Below are positions 1 through 7,030 of a stretch of 11,251 nucleotides of DNA, one piece after another. A model generated the notes under the pieces. The model saw only the letters and a program-made list of their open reading frames with translations, searched no databases and was not told where the DNA came from. This DNA is from an uncultured Opitutales bacterium (GTDB lineage Bacteria > Verrucomicrobiota > Verrucomicrobiia > Opitutales > UBA2995): positions 1 through 11,251 of the forward strand of contig CALGUT010000866.1 of the NCBI GenBank assembly GCA_937920335.1. The letters run 5' to 3'. The number at the start of each line of letters is the position of its first letter. The stretch's first letter is position 1. The translations under genes were made by a program, and so were the position numbers.

Positions 1-2772
1 GATACCGGTTCCAAAAAGATTCTGCCAGTAGCGGTTTACGGTTACTCGCGCGGTCAACGGATTATTCTCGTCCACCAGCCACTGCGCGAGACCCATACGG
101 TTTTTCGGCGCTCCTTCAGGAAGTCCACCGAGGGATTCTGGAACATCAGCGAACACTTCATTACCTGGTTTATCGTATTCGCCACGCGACAAAATATGAG
201 CGGATGGCGCCGAATCCTTTTCCTCCATAACAAGTGATATGGTGGCCTGATCGTAGATGTGATTAAAGGCCAGGTTATTGATAGCTTCCTCGTATTTTAG
301 AGCACGATACTCAGGAACGAGGTTCGTGAAATAGTAGGACTCCAGCTGGCTGCTGTCCCGACCACGACGTCGGTCGTCGGGGATTTTGAGAATGTCCTGC
401 AAACGTTTTTTAGTAGTGGCAACGACTTCGAATGCGTGAACTTGTCGGCTGTAGAACTTTACATTTTGGAGTTTGCCGGCCTTAGTTGAATCAGCATTGC
501 TGTTATAGAATCCGGTTTTGTAATCGGTTGCTGCGAATACTTCAGGAATCAAGCCATCCTTATACTTTCCTAATTGCAGTGGAGCCGCGGTCGCAACAGA
601 GCCGGTCAGGTTATCGATCACTTTTTTATAGTTGTAAGGCTGCCTGGATCCGGAAGCGATGGAGAGTCCTGCTATCGAGCGAGACCCGTCGTAAGATACC
701 GCGATGGTCGGGGTGCTGTACTCCCGAGGGTTTACCCGTTCACTTTTAGTTGTGACGGATATCAAATCATTGTTTTTGAGTGAGTGAATCAGCTCAAATG
801 TGATTTGATAACGGTTTGGAAACGTGATGTCGGTGTTGGCCACCGAGAGGCGCCAGCCACGATCACCATCAAATTGTTCGAGCAGCGTGATGCTCTCGAG
901 TTTGTTGGCCCCCTCGGCAGGGAGTCTCAAGTTACAAGCTATGGTGAATGCCTCATCCGGATTAAAATTGAAACCGGCAGATACCAAGTCGAGTTGATCG
1001 CCCATCGATGCTTGAACTATATTTGCAATTCTAGGTGTCTCGTCTTCCCCCTCTTCCTCTGCGTTTTCTTCTTCTGTGAAGTTTAGTTTTAAGCCTACTT
1101 CCTGTTCTAGACCGCTTCTGACGTAAGTGAATTCTTCCATGGATTGCCAGGTCTTGAAGGCTTCTTTGTTCGCTTTTTCAACAGCGGCCAGCGCATCGTT
1201 GATCTCTTCTCGCTTTGCATTAACCCTATTCCAGTCCTCGCTGTGTTCGGGCTTCGGAATAACCACTATGGGACGGGTGTCGTAGGCGTTACCATCCATG
1301 ACTGGACCATCGAGATTATTAAAAAAGGCCGAGAATTCATAAAAGTCCGTCATCGAGATCGGATCGAATTTATGATCGTGGCAGGCTGCGCAACCCATGG
1401 TGAGTCCCATGAATACGGTGGCGGTAGTTTCGACACGATCTTTAGCATAGATGGCGCGGTATTCTGCATCAATGGCACCGCCCTCACTGGTGGTCGGATT
1501 GCAGCGATTGAATCCGGTAGCGAGTCGTTGCTCAAGCGTCGGTTCTGGAAGTAGGTCACCTGCGATTTGTTCGACGGTGAATTCATCAAACGGCTTGTTT
1601 TCGTTAAATGCCTGAATGACCCAGTCGCGGTAAGGCCAGATCTCGCGATAATTGTCGAGATGAAGGCCGTGGGTGTCGGCATAGCGGGCAGCATCTAGCC
1701 AGAATCGAGCCTGATGCTCTCCGTAGCCGGTCGAGGCTAATAGTTTGTCTACCAGGTTTTCATAGGCATTGGCAGAGGTGTCGTTTTCGAAATGAGAAAC
1801 CAATTCCGGGGTAGGAGGGAGTCCGGTCAAATCGAGGGAGAGTCGGCGAGCTATAGTTGCGCGATCTGCTTCTTCGTTAGGTTTTAACCCTTGGTCTAGC
1901 ATCGCAACGTAGGTAAACTTATCGATCTCGTTATTTCCCCATGGCACTGATGGGACTTCTGGTTTTGTGGGCTTGATGAAGGCCCAGTGGTCTTCCCAGG
2001 TTGCGCCTTCCGCAATCCATTGTCCGATCAGTTGTTTTTGGGTATCTGTAAGTGAGCGGTGAGAATCAGGCGGTGGCATGATTTCGCTTTTCAACGGATT
2101 GGTGATGCGTTGGTAAACGGGGCTGTTATCCGGATCACCCGCTATGATCGCTGGAGGACCTTCTTCCCGTTCGCGGAATACCCAATCTTCCAGATCCAAA
2201 CGCAGGTCAGCTTCGCGGCTCTCGGCATCGGGGCCGTGGCAGGCGTAGCAGTTTTCAGAAAGGATGGGGCGGATATCCTGGTTGAAGCTTACCTTGGTCT
2301 TTCCGTGCTCGGCGGATACATTTACGAAGGGGGTCGGTGGACGCTGCTGAGAACCTGGTTCACTGAACTCGGTTAGTTCATAGACTTCCTGCGGTGTAAA
2401 GGTTTGCGGTTTTGAAGAAATCTCCGTTTCCGAAATGGTGGGCTCAGGCTGACTCAGCCTTTGATAGCCGACGACCACGCCTAGCGTAATGGCTACGGAT
2501 GCAGCGACCATGGCTACGAACGGTAACCAGTTGGCTTTGGTATTGGCTGCTATTGGCAAATTCTCGTCGATGCCTTCGTCAATAGGGGGTGCGACGGGCA
2601 GGGATTGACGAATGTCTTCGTTCATCAATAGCTCGGCGTGCAACTGGCACTGCTGTGCATAGTAGGCCTGTGCTTCGGGGTTTCCCTGCAGGAGTTGATT
2701 CAGTGATTCACGTTCGGTGGGACTGAGCGTACCATCGAACATGCGTTGTATCAGGATTTCCAATTCGTTCAT
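1..2772 (-). CDS. Membrane-anchored PSCyt1-DUF1549-LamG-like-DUF1553 cytochrome protein with anti-sigma-like N-terminus (C-terminus outside window)
   Basis: The frame is open for 924 codons from an ATG at 2772 to the window edge, so the C-terminus is missing. Residues 1-55 (MNELEILIQRMFDGTLSPTE...) resemble the N-terminal segment of FecR-like anti-sigma proteins. Residues about 83-103 form one hydrophobic span. A CYACH haem-binding motif lies at 175-179 with a possible axial Met at 232 (EIMPPP), as in the planctomycete cytochrome C domain PSCyt1. DUF1549 covers about 278-500 and contains a second CxxCH at 461-465 followed by DHKFDP. Residues about 590-785 read like a LamG/concanavalin-type beta-sandwich. 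DUF1553 begins near 875 (NRYWQNLFGTG at the edge). These domain families are common in Planctomycetota and Verrucomicrobiota, where their biochemical role is largely unproven; electron transfer or polysaccharide-linked oxidation is inferred. The gene lies 18 nt downstream of a sigma factor gene and is probably co-transcribed. No Shine-Dalgarno sequence is visible. Confidence 0.93.
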   Translation of the reverse strand, partial: MNELEILIQRMFDGTLSPTERESLNQLLQGNPEAQAYYAQQCQLHAELLMNEDIRQSLPVAPPIDEGIDENLPIAANTKANWLPFVAMVAASVAITLGVVVGYQRLSQPEPTISETEISSKPQTFTPQEVYELTEFSEPGSQQRPPTPFVNVSAEHGKTKVSFNQDIRPILSENCYACHGPDAESREADLRLDLEDWVFREREEGPPAIIAGDPDNSPVYQRITNPLKSEIMPPPDSHRSLTDTQKQLIGQWIAEGATWEDHWAFIKPTKPEVPSVPWGNNEIDKFTYVAMLDQGLKPNEEADRATIARRLSLDLTGLPPTPELVSHFENDTSANAYENLVDKLLASTGYGEHQARFWLDAARYADTHGLHLDNYREIWPYRDWVIQAFNENKPFDEFTVEQIAGDLLPEPTLEQRLATGFNRCNPTTSEGGAIDAEYRAIYAKDRVETTATVFMGLTMGCAACHDHKFDPISMTDFYEFSAFFNNLDGPVMDGNAYDTRPIVVIPKPEHSEDWNRVNAKREEINDALAAVEKANKEAFKTWQSMEEFTYVRSGLEQEVGLKLNFTEEENAEEEGEDETPRIANIVQASMGDQLDLVSAGFNFNPDEAFTIACNLRLPAEGANKLESITLLEQFDGDRGWRLSVANTDITFPNRYQITFELIHSLKNNDLISVTTKSERVNPREYSTPTIAVSYDGSRSIAGLSIASGSRQPYNYKKVIDNLTGSVATAAPLQLGKYKDGLIPEVFAATDYKTGFYNSNADSTKAGKLQNVKFYSRQVHAFEVVATTKKRLQDILKIPDDRRRGRDSSQLESYYFTNLVPEYRALKYEEAINNLAFNHIYDQATISLVMEEKDSAPSAHILSRGEYDKPGNEVFADVPESLGGLPEGAPKNRMGLAQWLVDENNPLTARVTVNRYWQNLFGTGI

Positions 2773-2790
2773 AACGTTAGTGGATTAAAA

Positions 2791-3318
2791 TTAAAGTGGT
2801 TTGTTAGCTGCTTCCTTTTGGATGCATTCAAAAAGGGCCTTGCGGGCGCGGTACAAGATTTGAGCGACGTGGTTAGGTTTGAGGTCTTTCGCTTTCGCTA
2901 TCTCATCAATGGGCTGGTTGTCGTAATAGTAGGCCGCTACTATTTGACGGGTTTTGGTTTGTAGACGGTCGAGGCAGATCGCCAGAAGTGGAAGGTTTTG
3001 CTGAGTTGTCTCATCAACCGGTTTGGACACCTCGGCGATTTTCTCTAGTAGTTCGGATGCAAAATCGAGTTTGTCCCGCTGGTGCTTTTTGCGAAATGCC
3101 AGGCACTGGAAGTAGGCAAACTTGTGGGCCCAGGCGCTGAAGCTCCCAGGCTGCTGAAATTCGTCCATTTTCGCCAGTATGACTCGGTTGGTCTCCTGAA
3201 GGACGTCTTTCGCGTCGTTCGGGCTGGCAAGGAGGCCCAATATGTAGCCAAAAAGCCTGGGCTGCAACTGGACCAGGAGTTCTTCGTGGAATTGTATGGG
3301 TTGTTCGTTTTCGCTCAA
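2791..3318 (-). CDS. ECF-type RNA polymerase sigma factor (sigma-70 family, planctomycete/verrucomicrobial type)
   Basis: This 175-residue protein has the two-domain layout of extracytoplasmic-function sigma factors. Residues about 14-85 form sigma region 2, with a DVLQET core at 38-43 and the SFSAWAHKFAYFQCLAFRKK segment at 59-78 typical of regions 2.3-2.4. Residues about 113-165 form region 4, with a helix-turn-helix around 136-162 (PIDEIAKAKDL...VAQILYRARKAL). The chosen start is TTG at 3318: an in-frame stop lies upstream at 3364-3366, there is no ATG in between, and the next internal ATG (residue 51) would remove half of region 2. It should direct RNA polymerase to a small regulon. The gene 18 nt downstream has an anti-sigma-like N-terminus, a membrane span and haem domains, so it is a plausible cognate regulator (inference). 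The 104-nt upstream gap (3319-3422) shows no obvious promoter or terminator. Confidence 0.93.
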   Translation of the reverse strand: MSENEQPIQFHEELLVQLQPRLFGYILGLLASPNDAKDVLQETNRVILAKMDEFQQPGSFSAWAHKFAYFQCLAFRKKHQRDKLDFASELLEKIAEVSKPVDETTQQNLPLLAICLDRLQTKTRQIVAAYYYDNQPIDEIAKAKDLKPNHVAQILYRARKALFECIQKEAANKPL

Positions 3319-3422
3319 AGGGTAGTTGGACTTACAGGGTATATAGCAGAAAGGTAGAAAATATTACAGATTTATGGGAAAGAGTTTGAGAAAAGTGATT
3401 TGGCTCAGGAGACGGGGATGTT

Positions 3423-3851
3423 TTATTTAATCTTGTCGAGGCGTGCTTGGTGTCTACCGCCCTGATAGATCGCACCTAGCCAGGTATCGACAATCTCCGT
3501 TGCAAGTTCGGGTGTGACCATACGTGCTCCGATGGAAATGACGTTGGCATTGTTATGTTCCTTGGTGAGTCGTGCACTTTCTATGTTCCAGCAAAGACCG
3601 CAGCGGATACCGGCAACTTTGTTGGCGACGATCGCTTCGCCGTTTCCGCTCCCACCGAGTACGATGCCGAGTTCGTTTTCTCCTGAAGCCACGCTTTCGG
3701 CGGCCGGACGAATGAAATCTGGGTAGTCGACCGACTCTGAACTATAGGTGCCAAAGTCAACGACTTCAAAACCGTTTTCTTCGAGGTGAGCTTTGAGGAT
3801 CTCCTTAAGTTCGTAGCCAGCGTGGTCCGTTCCAATAGCGATTCGAGTCAT
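3423..3851 (-). CDS. rpiB: Ribose-5-phosphate isomerase B / LacAB-family sugar-phosphate isomerase
   Basis: The 142-residue protein has the full length and motifs of the RpiB/LacA/LacB family, which interconverts ribose 5-phosphate and ribulose 5-phosphate, or related aldose/ketose phosphates, in the cytosol. Visible motifs are the N-terminal GTDHAGYELK with D9 and H10, the phosphate/substrate loop GGSGNGE at 66-72, CWNIESARLTKEHN (H99) and IGARM (R110). The E. coli-type catalytic Cys of the GTG loop is absent; E72 sits where the mycobacterial-type enzymes carry their catalytic Glu, so this belongs to the Glu-type branch (family knowledge). The ATG at 3851 gives the conserved N-terminus. It is transcribed divergently from the sulfatase cluster and in the same direction as the sigma factor gene 104 nt downstream. 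A rare-sugar phosphate substrate is possible given the neighbourhood, but sequence cannot decide that. Confidence 0.95.
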   Translation of the reverse strand: MTRIAIGTDHAGYELKEILKAHLEENGFEVVDFGTYSSESVDYPDFIRPAAESVASGENELGIVLGGSGNGEAIVANKVAGIRCGLCWNIESARLTKEHNNANVISIGARMVTPELATEIVDTWLGAIYQGGRHQARLDKIK

Positions 3852-3943
3852 TAGGAAGAGCTAAGGTAAGAAAGCTCCGATGTTCAACCGAATCTTTAAT
3901 TGCTTCTGCGTAATTTTCAGTGTCAACTTCGGGCTCTTACCCT
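3852..3943. promoter_or_regulatory. Divergent intergenic promoter region, rpiB / sulfatase cluster
   Basis: This 92-nt stretch is the only non-coding sequence between two divergently oriented genes, so it should hold both promoters and any shared operator. The heptamer TCTTACC occurs just upstream of both start codons, on the plus strand at 3935-3941 and on the minus strand at 3865-3871, forming a mirrored pair. A consensus -35 hexamer faces rpiB (see separate entry). No convincing sigma-70 promoter facing the sulfatase gene was found. The extent follows from gene positions; the regulatory reading is inference. Confidence 0.5.
3896..3926 (-). promoter_or_regulatory. Possible rpiB promoter (consensus -35, weak -10)
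   Basis: On the minus strand a perfect TTGACA occupies 3926-3921. At 16 to 19 nt spacing only poor -10 matches follow (AGCAAT at 3904-3899, AATTAA at 3901-3896; each three of six). A start of transcription near 3890 would leave a leader of about 40 nt before the rpiB ATG. The hexamer could be coincidental in a 92-nt region. Confidence 0.25.
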
Positions 3944-5476
3944 ATGAGATATTCATTACTCCTGCTGCTGTTTTCAGTCATTCTTGTTAACTTAACCGTT
4001 TCTCTGCTGGCGCAGAAATCGGAGCCTCGCCCGAATATCATTGTGATCTACACGGATGATCAGGGATACGGAGATTCCAGTCATCTGAATCCGGACTCAA
4101 AATTCAAAACGCCGGCTCTGGATCGCTTGGCAGCTGAAGGACTCACGTTTACGGACGGTCATTGTTCAGACACCGTCTGCACGCCGTCTCGGTATGGATT
4201 ACTCACGGGGCGTTATAGTTGGAGAACTCATTTGAAACGAGGGGTGTTTCAGGCGGAAGTACCGTGTTTAATTGAAGACGATCGAATGACGTTGGCCTCC
4301 TTGCTCAAGGATAACGGGTACGCTACGGCCATGGTTGGAAAGTGGCACTTGGGTATGGATTTTCCTGGTACGTTCGGCGATCGCGATTGGACACAACCAG
4401 TCAGGGACATGCCGCTGGATAAGGGCTTCGATTATTTCTGGGGAATTCCGGCATCCCTCAACTATGGTGTTCTTGCGTGGTTTGAAGGCAGGTATGCAGC
4501 GGTGCCTCCAACTCTTTATACCTCCAAGAAAAACAATGATCGACATATGGATTACCGGATCATGCCTCCTTATGCGAACACGCCCGATGAGACGCCGCAG
4601 CCTCAGAAGGCCGGCGTCATAGAAATCGCTCCGGACTTTGTTGATAGTGAATGTCTGACGCGATTTACAGATCGGTCTATTGATTGGATAGCGGAACAGA
4701 CCTATAACGAGCCTGACAAACCGTTCTTTCTCTACCTGCCCTATACCTCGCCCCATTATCCGGTAGCCCCTTTGCCGCGTTTCTGGGGAAAAGGAGAAGC
4801 CGGAGGTTATGGCGAGTTTATGATCGAGACGGATTATCATGTAGGGCGGATTCTTGATTTCCTAGACGACAATGGGTTGGCTGAAAATACGCTGGTTGTC
4901 TTCTCAAGTGACAACGGCCCGGAGCGTTCCTGGGAGCAGCGCATTGAAGAATTTGGCCACGACAGCTCACATATTTATAAAGAAGGGAAACGGAGTATCT
5001 ATGAAGGAGGGCATCGCGTTCCATTTTTTATGCGTTGGCCAGCAAAGATTCCAGCCGGTTCGACTTACACCGGATTAGCGGGCCAAACGGATTTATTGGC
5101 GACCTTTGCGGACATCTTGGGTAGGACTTTACCTGATGATGCTGGAGAGGATAGTGTGAGCTTGCTTCCTGTACTAGAGGATCCAACGAAATCCATAAAT
5201 CGCGAGCCGATCATCAGTCATTCTATAAATGGTCGTTACGCTATTAGTGATGGCAGATGGAAGCTTATCATGCCTCAGGCTAAACTGGATTATGAGCTAT
5301 ATGATTTGAGCAAGGATCCGGGAGAGGAGAAAAATGTATACGGTAAGCATTCCAAGATCGAAAATGCGCTTGAGGAAAAGATAACCGCCATCGTTCAAAA
5401 CGGGCGAACTACCCCCGGCTACAAGCAGCCGAATGATGTTGATTGGTGGGAGGACTTGACCTGGATTTCCAATTAA
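3944..5476 (+). CDS. Exported formylglycine-dependent sulfatase (arylsulfatase A-like), sulfatase 1
   Basis: The preferred ATG at 3944 gives 510 residues starting MRYSLLLLLFSVILVNLTVS, a good signal peptide. A GTG at 3920 in the same frame would put eight polar residues before it and is less likely. The family hydrolyses sulfate esters using a formylglycine made from the Cys of CxPxR, here C79 in CTPSR (TGC at 4178-4180). Other active-site elements are visible: metal ligands D38 and D39 (TDDQG), K133 and H135 (GKWHLG), H271 (TSPHYP), D323 and N324 (SSDNG) and K349 (EGKRSIYEGG). Length and C-terminal sub-domain (YELYDLSKDPGEEKN) match ordinary S1 sulfatases. It is the first gene of the plus-strand cluster, with sulfatase 2 only 14 nt downstream. 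The natural substrate, presumably a sulfated polysaccharide or oligosaccharide, cannot be read from sequence. Maturation needs an FGE or anSME enzyme not encoded here. Confidence 0.95.
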   Translation: MRYSLLLLLFSVILVNLTVSLLAQKSEPRPNIIVIYTDDQGYGDSSHLNPDSKFKTPALDRLAAEGLTFTDGHCSDTVCTPSRYGLLTGRYSWRTHLKRGVFQAEVPCLIEDDRMTLASLLKDNGYATAMVGKWHLGMDFPGTFGDRDWTQPVRDMPLDKGFDYFWGIPASLNYGVLAWFEGRYAAVPPTLYTSKKNNDRHMDYRIMPPYANTPDETPQPQKAGVIEIAPDFVDSECLTRFTDRSIDWIAEQTYNEPDKPFFLYLPYTSPHYPVAPLPRFWGKGEAGGYGEFMIETDYHVGRILDFLDDNGLAENTLVVFSSDNGPERSWEQRIEEFGHDSSHIYKEGKRSIYEGGHRVPFFMRWPAKIPAGSTYTGLAGQTDLLATFADILGRTLPDDAGEDSVSLLPVLEDPTKSINREPIISHSINGRYAISDGRWKLIMPQAKLDYELYDLSKDPGEEKNVYGKHSKIENALEEKITAIVQNGRTTPGYKQPNDVDWWEDLTWISN

Positions 5477-5490
5477 CGCAGATCTTGATT

Positions 5491-6921
5491 ATGTTACTCC
5501 GCACTACCCTGAAGCTGCTACTGGCGCTTTTATGTTTCGGCTCAATCTTGCAGGCTGACGACCGGCCCAATATCGTGTTTGTCATGTCCGATGACCAGGG
5601 TTGGGGACAAATGGGCTATTATAACCACCCGTTTCTGAAGACTCCTAATCTGGATGATATGGCGAGCAATGGTCTTCGCTTTGATCGCTTCTACGCGGGT
5701 GGTCCGGTATGTTCTCCAACGCGAGCGAGCGTGCTGACGGGTCGCACTCATAACCGGACCGGTGTCTGGAATCACGGTGCTCCTCTCCGAACGCAGGAAA
5801 AGACGATAGCTGAGGCGCTTCGGGATGCAGGGTATGCGACTGCGCACTTCGGTAAATGGCATTTGAATGGTATCCGTGGCCCCGGTGTTCCGGTGTTGGG
5901 AGATGACCCAGTGAGTCCCGGAATGGTAGGTTTCGATACCTGGCTTACCGTGACTAACTTTTTTGACATTGATCCGGTTATGAGTCGGCAGGGCGAATTC
6001 GAGGAATTCGAGGGCGACTCGTCAGAGATTATTGTGGACGAAGCCTTGAAATACATGGCTAAGCAAAAAGGCGGTCCATTTTTTACGGTGATCTGGTATG
6101 GGTCACCGCACGATCCGTTTGTGGCAACTGAGGAGGATCGGGCAGCGTTTGCGGATCAGTCGGAAGCGTCTCAACATCACCATGGAGAACTGGTGGCGCT
6201 CGATCGTAGTATCGGTACGTTGAGGAAAGGTCTTCGGGACATGGGGATTGCTGATAATACACTCGTTTGGTACTGTAGTGATAATGGCGGTTTGCCTGCG
6301 TTTAGTCCTGTTGCAGTCGGTGGTCTTCGCGGAAACAAAGGCACGATTTGGGAAGGCGGACTTCGCGTTCCCGGTCTGATCGAGTGGCCGAACGTTGTTA
6401 AAGAAGGTCGTGTGATAAAACACCCGGCTGGTGTCGTGGATATGTTTCCAACCGTTCTTGATATTCTCGGTATGGATCTTTCATCCATGCTTCAGCCGAA
6501 TGATGGCATGAGTATTTTGTCGATTATCGAAGGCGATTCGTCAGAGATTCGACCCAAGCCTCTGGGATTCCATTCCGATAATCGGGCGGCCATAGTCGAT
6601 AATGATTTCAAGCTCGTTATCGAGGATATTGATGGGGGAGTGTTTCAGTTGTTCGATCTGGTGGTCGATCCGAAGGAATCGAAGAACATCCTTTATGAGC
6701 AGTCAGAAAAAGCCTCAGATATGATCCAGAAATACGTGGCGTTCAATGATTCCGTCCAAGGCAGTATGGATGGGGTCGATTATCCAGAAGGACGCGTGAA
6801 TCCGAATCAACCCCCTCGAGTTTTTTGGTGGGAGATGGAGGCTTACGAACCGTTTTTCGAAGACTGGCTCAAACGGCCCGAATACGGTGCTCGCCTAAGG
6901 CGTCATCTCGACTCTCAGTAA
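5491..6921 (+). CDS. Exported formylglycine-dependent sulfatase (GALNS/arylsulfatase-like), sulfatase 2
   Basis: The ATG at 5491 gives 476 residues and places the signal peptide at the very start (MLLRTTLKLLLALLCFGSIL, then QADDRPN). An ATG at 5443 in the same frame lies inside sulfatase 1 and would bury the signal peptide. The formylglycine Cys is C74 in CSPTR (TGT at 5710-5712). Further S1-family residues are D34 and D35 (SDDQG), K122 and H124 (GKWHL), H207 (GSPHDP), D264 and N265 (CSDNGG) and K283 (GNKGTIWEGGLRVP). The C-terminal half carries FQLFDLVVDPKESKN as in related enzymes. It likely acts on the same sulfated substrate as sulfatase 1 at a different position (inference from adjacency and different sequence). 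Two internal oddities are an exact 9-bp tandem repeat (5995-6012) and a repeated EGDSSEI heptapeptide at residues 174-180 and 347-353. Confidence 0.95.
   Translation: MLLRTTLKLLLALLCFGSILQADDRPNIVFVMSDDQGWGQMGYYNHPFLKTPNLDDMASNGLRFDRFYAGGPVCSPTRASVLTGRTHNRTGVWNHGAPLRTQEKTIAEALRDAGYATAHFGKWHLNGIRGPGVPVLGDDPVSPGMVGFDTWLTVTNFFDIDPVMSRQGEFEEFEGDSSEIIVDEALKYMAKQKGGPFFTVIWYGSPHDPFVATEEDRAAFADQSEASQHHHGELVALDRSIGTLRKGLRDMGIADNTLVWYCSDNGGLPAFSPVAVGGLRGNKGTIWEGGLRVPGLIEWPNVVKEGRVIKHPAGVVDMFPTVLDILGMDLSSMLQPNDGMSILSIIEGDSSEIRPKPLGFHSDNRAAIVDNDFKLVIEDIDGGVFQLFDLVVDPKESKNILYEQSEKASDMIQKYVAFNDSVQGSMDGVDYPEGRVNPNQPPRVFWWEMEAYEPFFEDWLKRPEYGARLRRHLDSQ
5995..6012 (+). repeat. Exact 9-bp tandem duplication inside sulfatase 2
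   Basis: GAATTCGAG occurs twice head to tail (5995-6003 and 6004-6012), in frame, giving EFEEFE at residues 169-174. It is probably a small slippage duplication in a surface loop, with no sign of reading-frame damage. Confidence 0.85.
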
Positions 6922-6938
6922 TAGGAGTTGCTCGTTTT

Positions 6939-7015
6939 CGGCATTGCGGGGAGGCAATGGCCCTACCATCTTGGAATAGATCGGGTCGGGCAGGCGTTTC
7001 CGGCACGGTCATCCG
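6939..7015 (+). repeat. Hairpin-containing intergenic element, candidate dispersed repeat
   Basis: The 109-nt gap between sulfatase 2 and the enolase-superfamily gene (6922-7030) is long for this otherwise tight cluster. It contains a perfect 6-bp inverted repeat, CATTGC at 6942-6947 and GCAATG at 6954-6959, around a GGGGAG loop. A GC-rich tract (GGTCGGGCAGGCGTTTCCGG, 6984-7003) follows. There is no T-run after the stem, so an intrinsic terminator is unlikely. The composition resembles REP-like intergenic repeats, but only one copy is present in this window, so that reading is a guess. No coding sequence is apparent in it. Confidence 0.3.
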
Positions 7016-7030
7016 TTTATTGTTTTTGAT

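Noticed and set aside
1144..1554. A plus-strand open frame of 136 codons opposite the cytochrome gene
   Set aside because: The minus-strand frame here encodes the conserved DUF1549 core including CAACHDHKFDP; the plus-strand product has no family features.
1350..1694. A second minus-strand frame of 114 codons within the cytochrome gene
   Set aside because: It is out of frame with the domain-bearing reading frame and shows no conserved motif.
3858..3877. GAGCT/AGCTC inverted repeat with a 10-nt loop near the rpiB start
   Set aside because: Only five base pairs with a long loop; expected by chance and not a convincing RNA structure or terminator.
3920..3943. GTG at 3920 as the start of sulfatase 1
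   Set aside because: It would add eight polar residues before a signal peptide that begins properly at the ATG at 3944, and it has no ribosome binding site.
4268..4840. A 190-codon open frame on the minus strand inside sulfatase 1
   Set aside because: It lies entirely opposite a well-supported sulfatase gene, has no recognisable domain, and its composition (Arg/Ile/His-rich) is what reversed coding sequence gives.
5443..5490. ATG at 5443 as the start of sulfatase 2
   Set aside because: It overlaps sulfatase 1 by 34 nt and would bury the signal peptide that starts at 5491.
6892..6902. CGCC-TAA-GGCG palindrome near the end of sulfatase 2
   Set aside because: It lies within coding sequence, has a 4-bp stem and no following T-run, so it is not a terminator.
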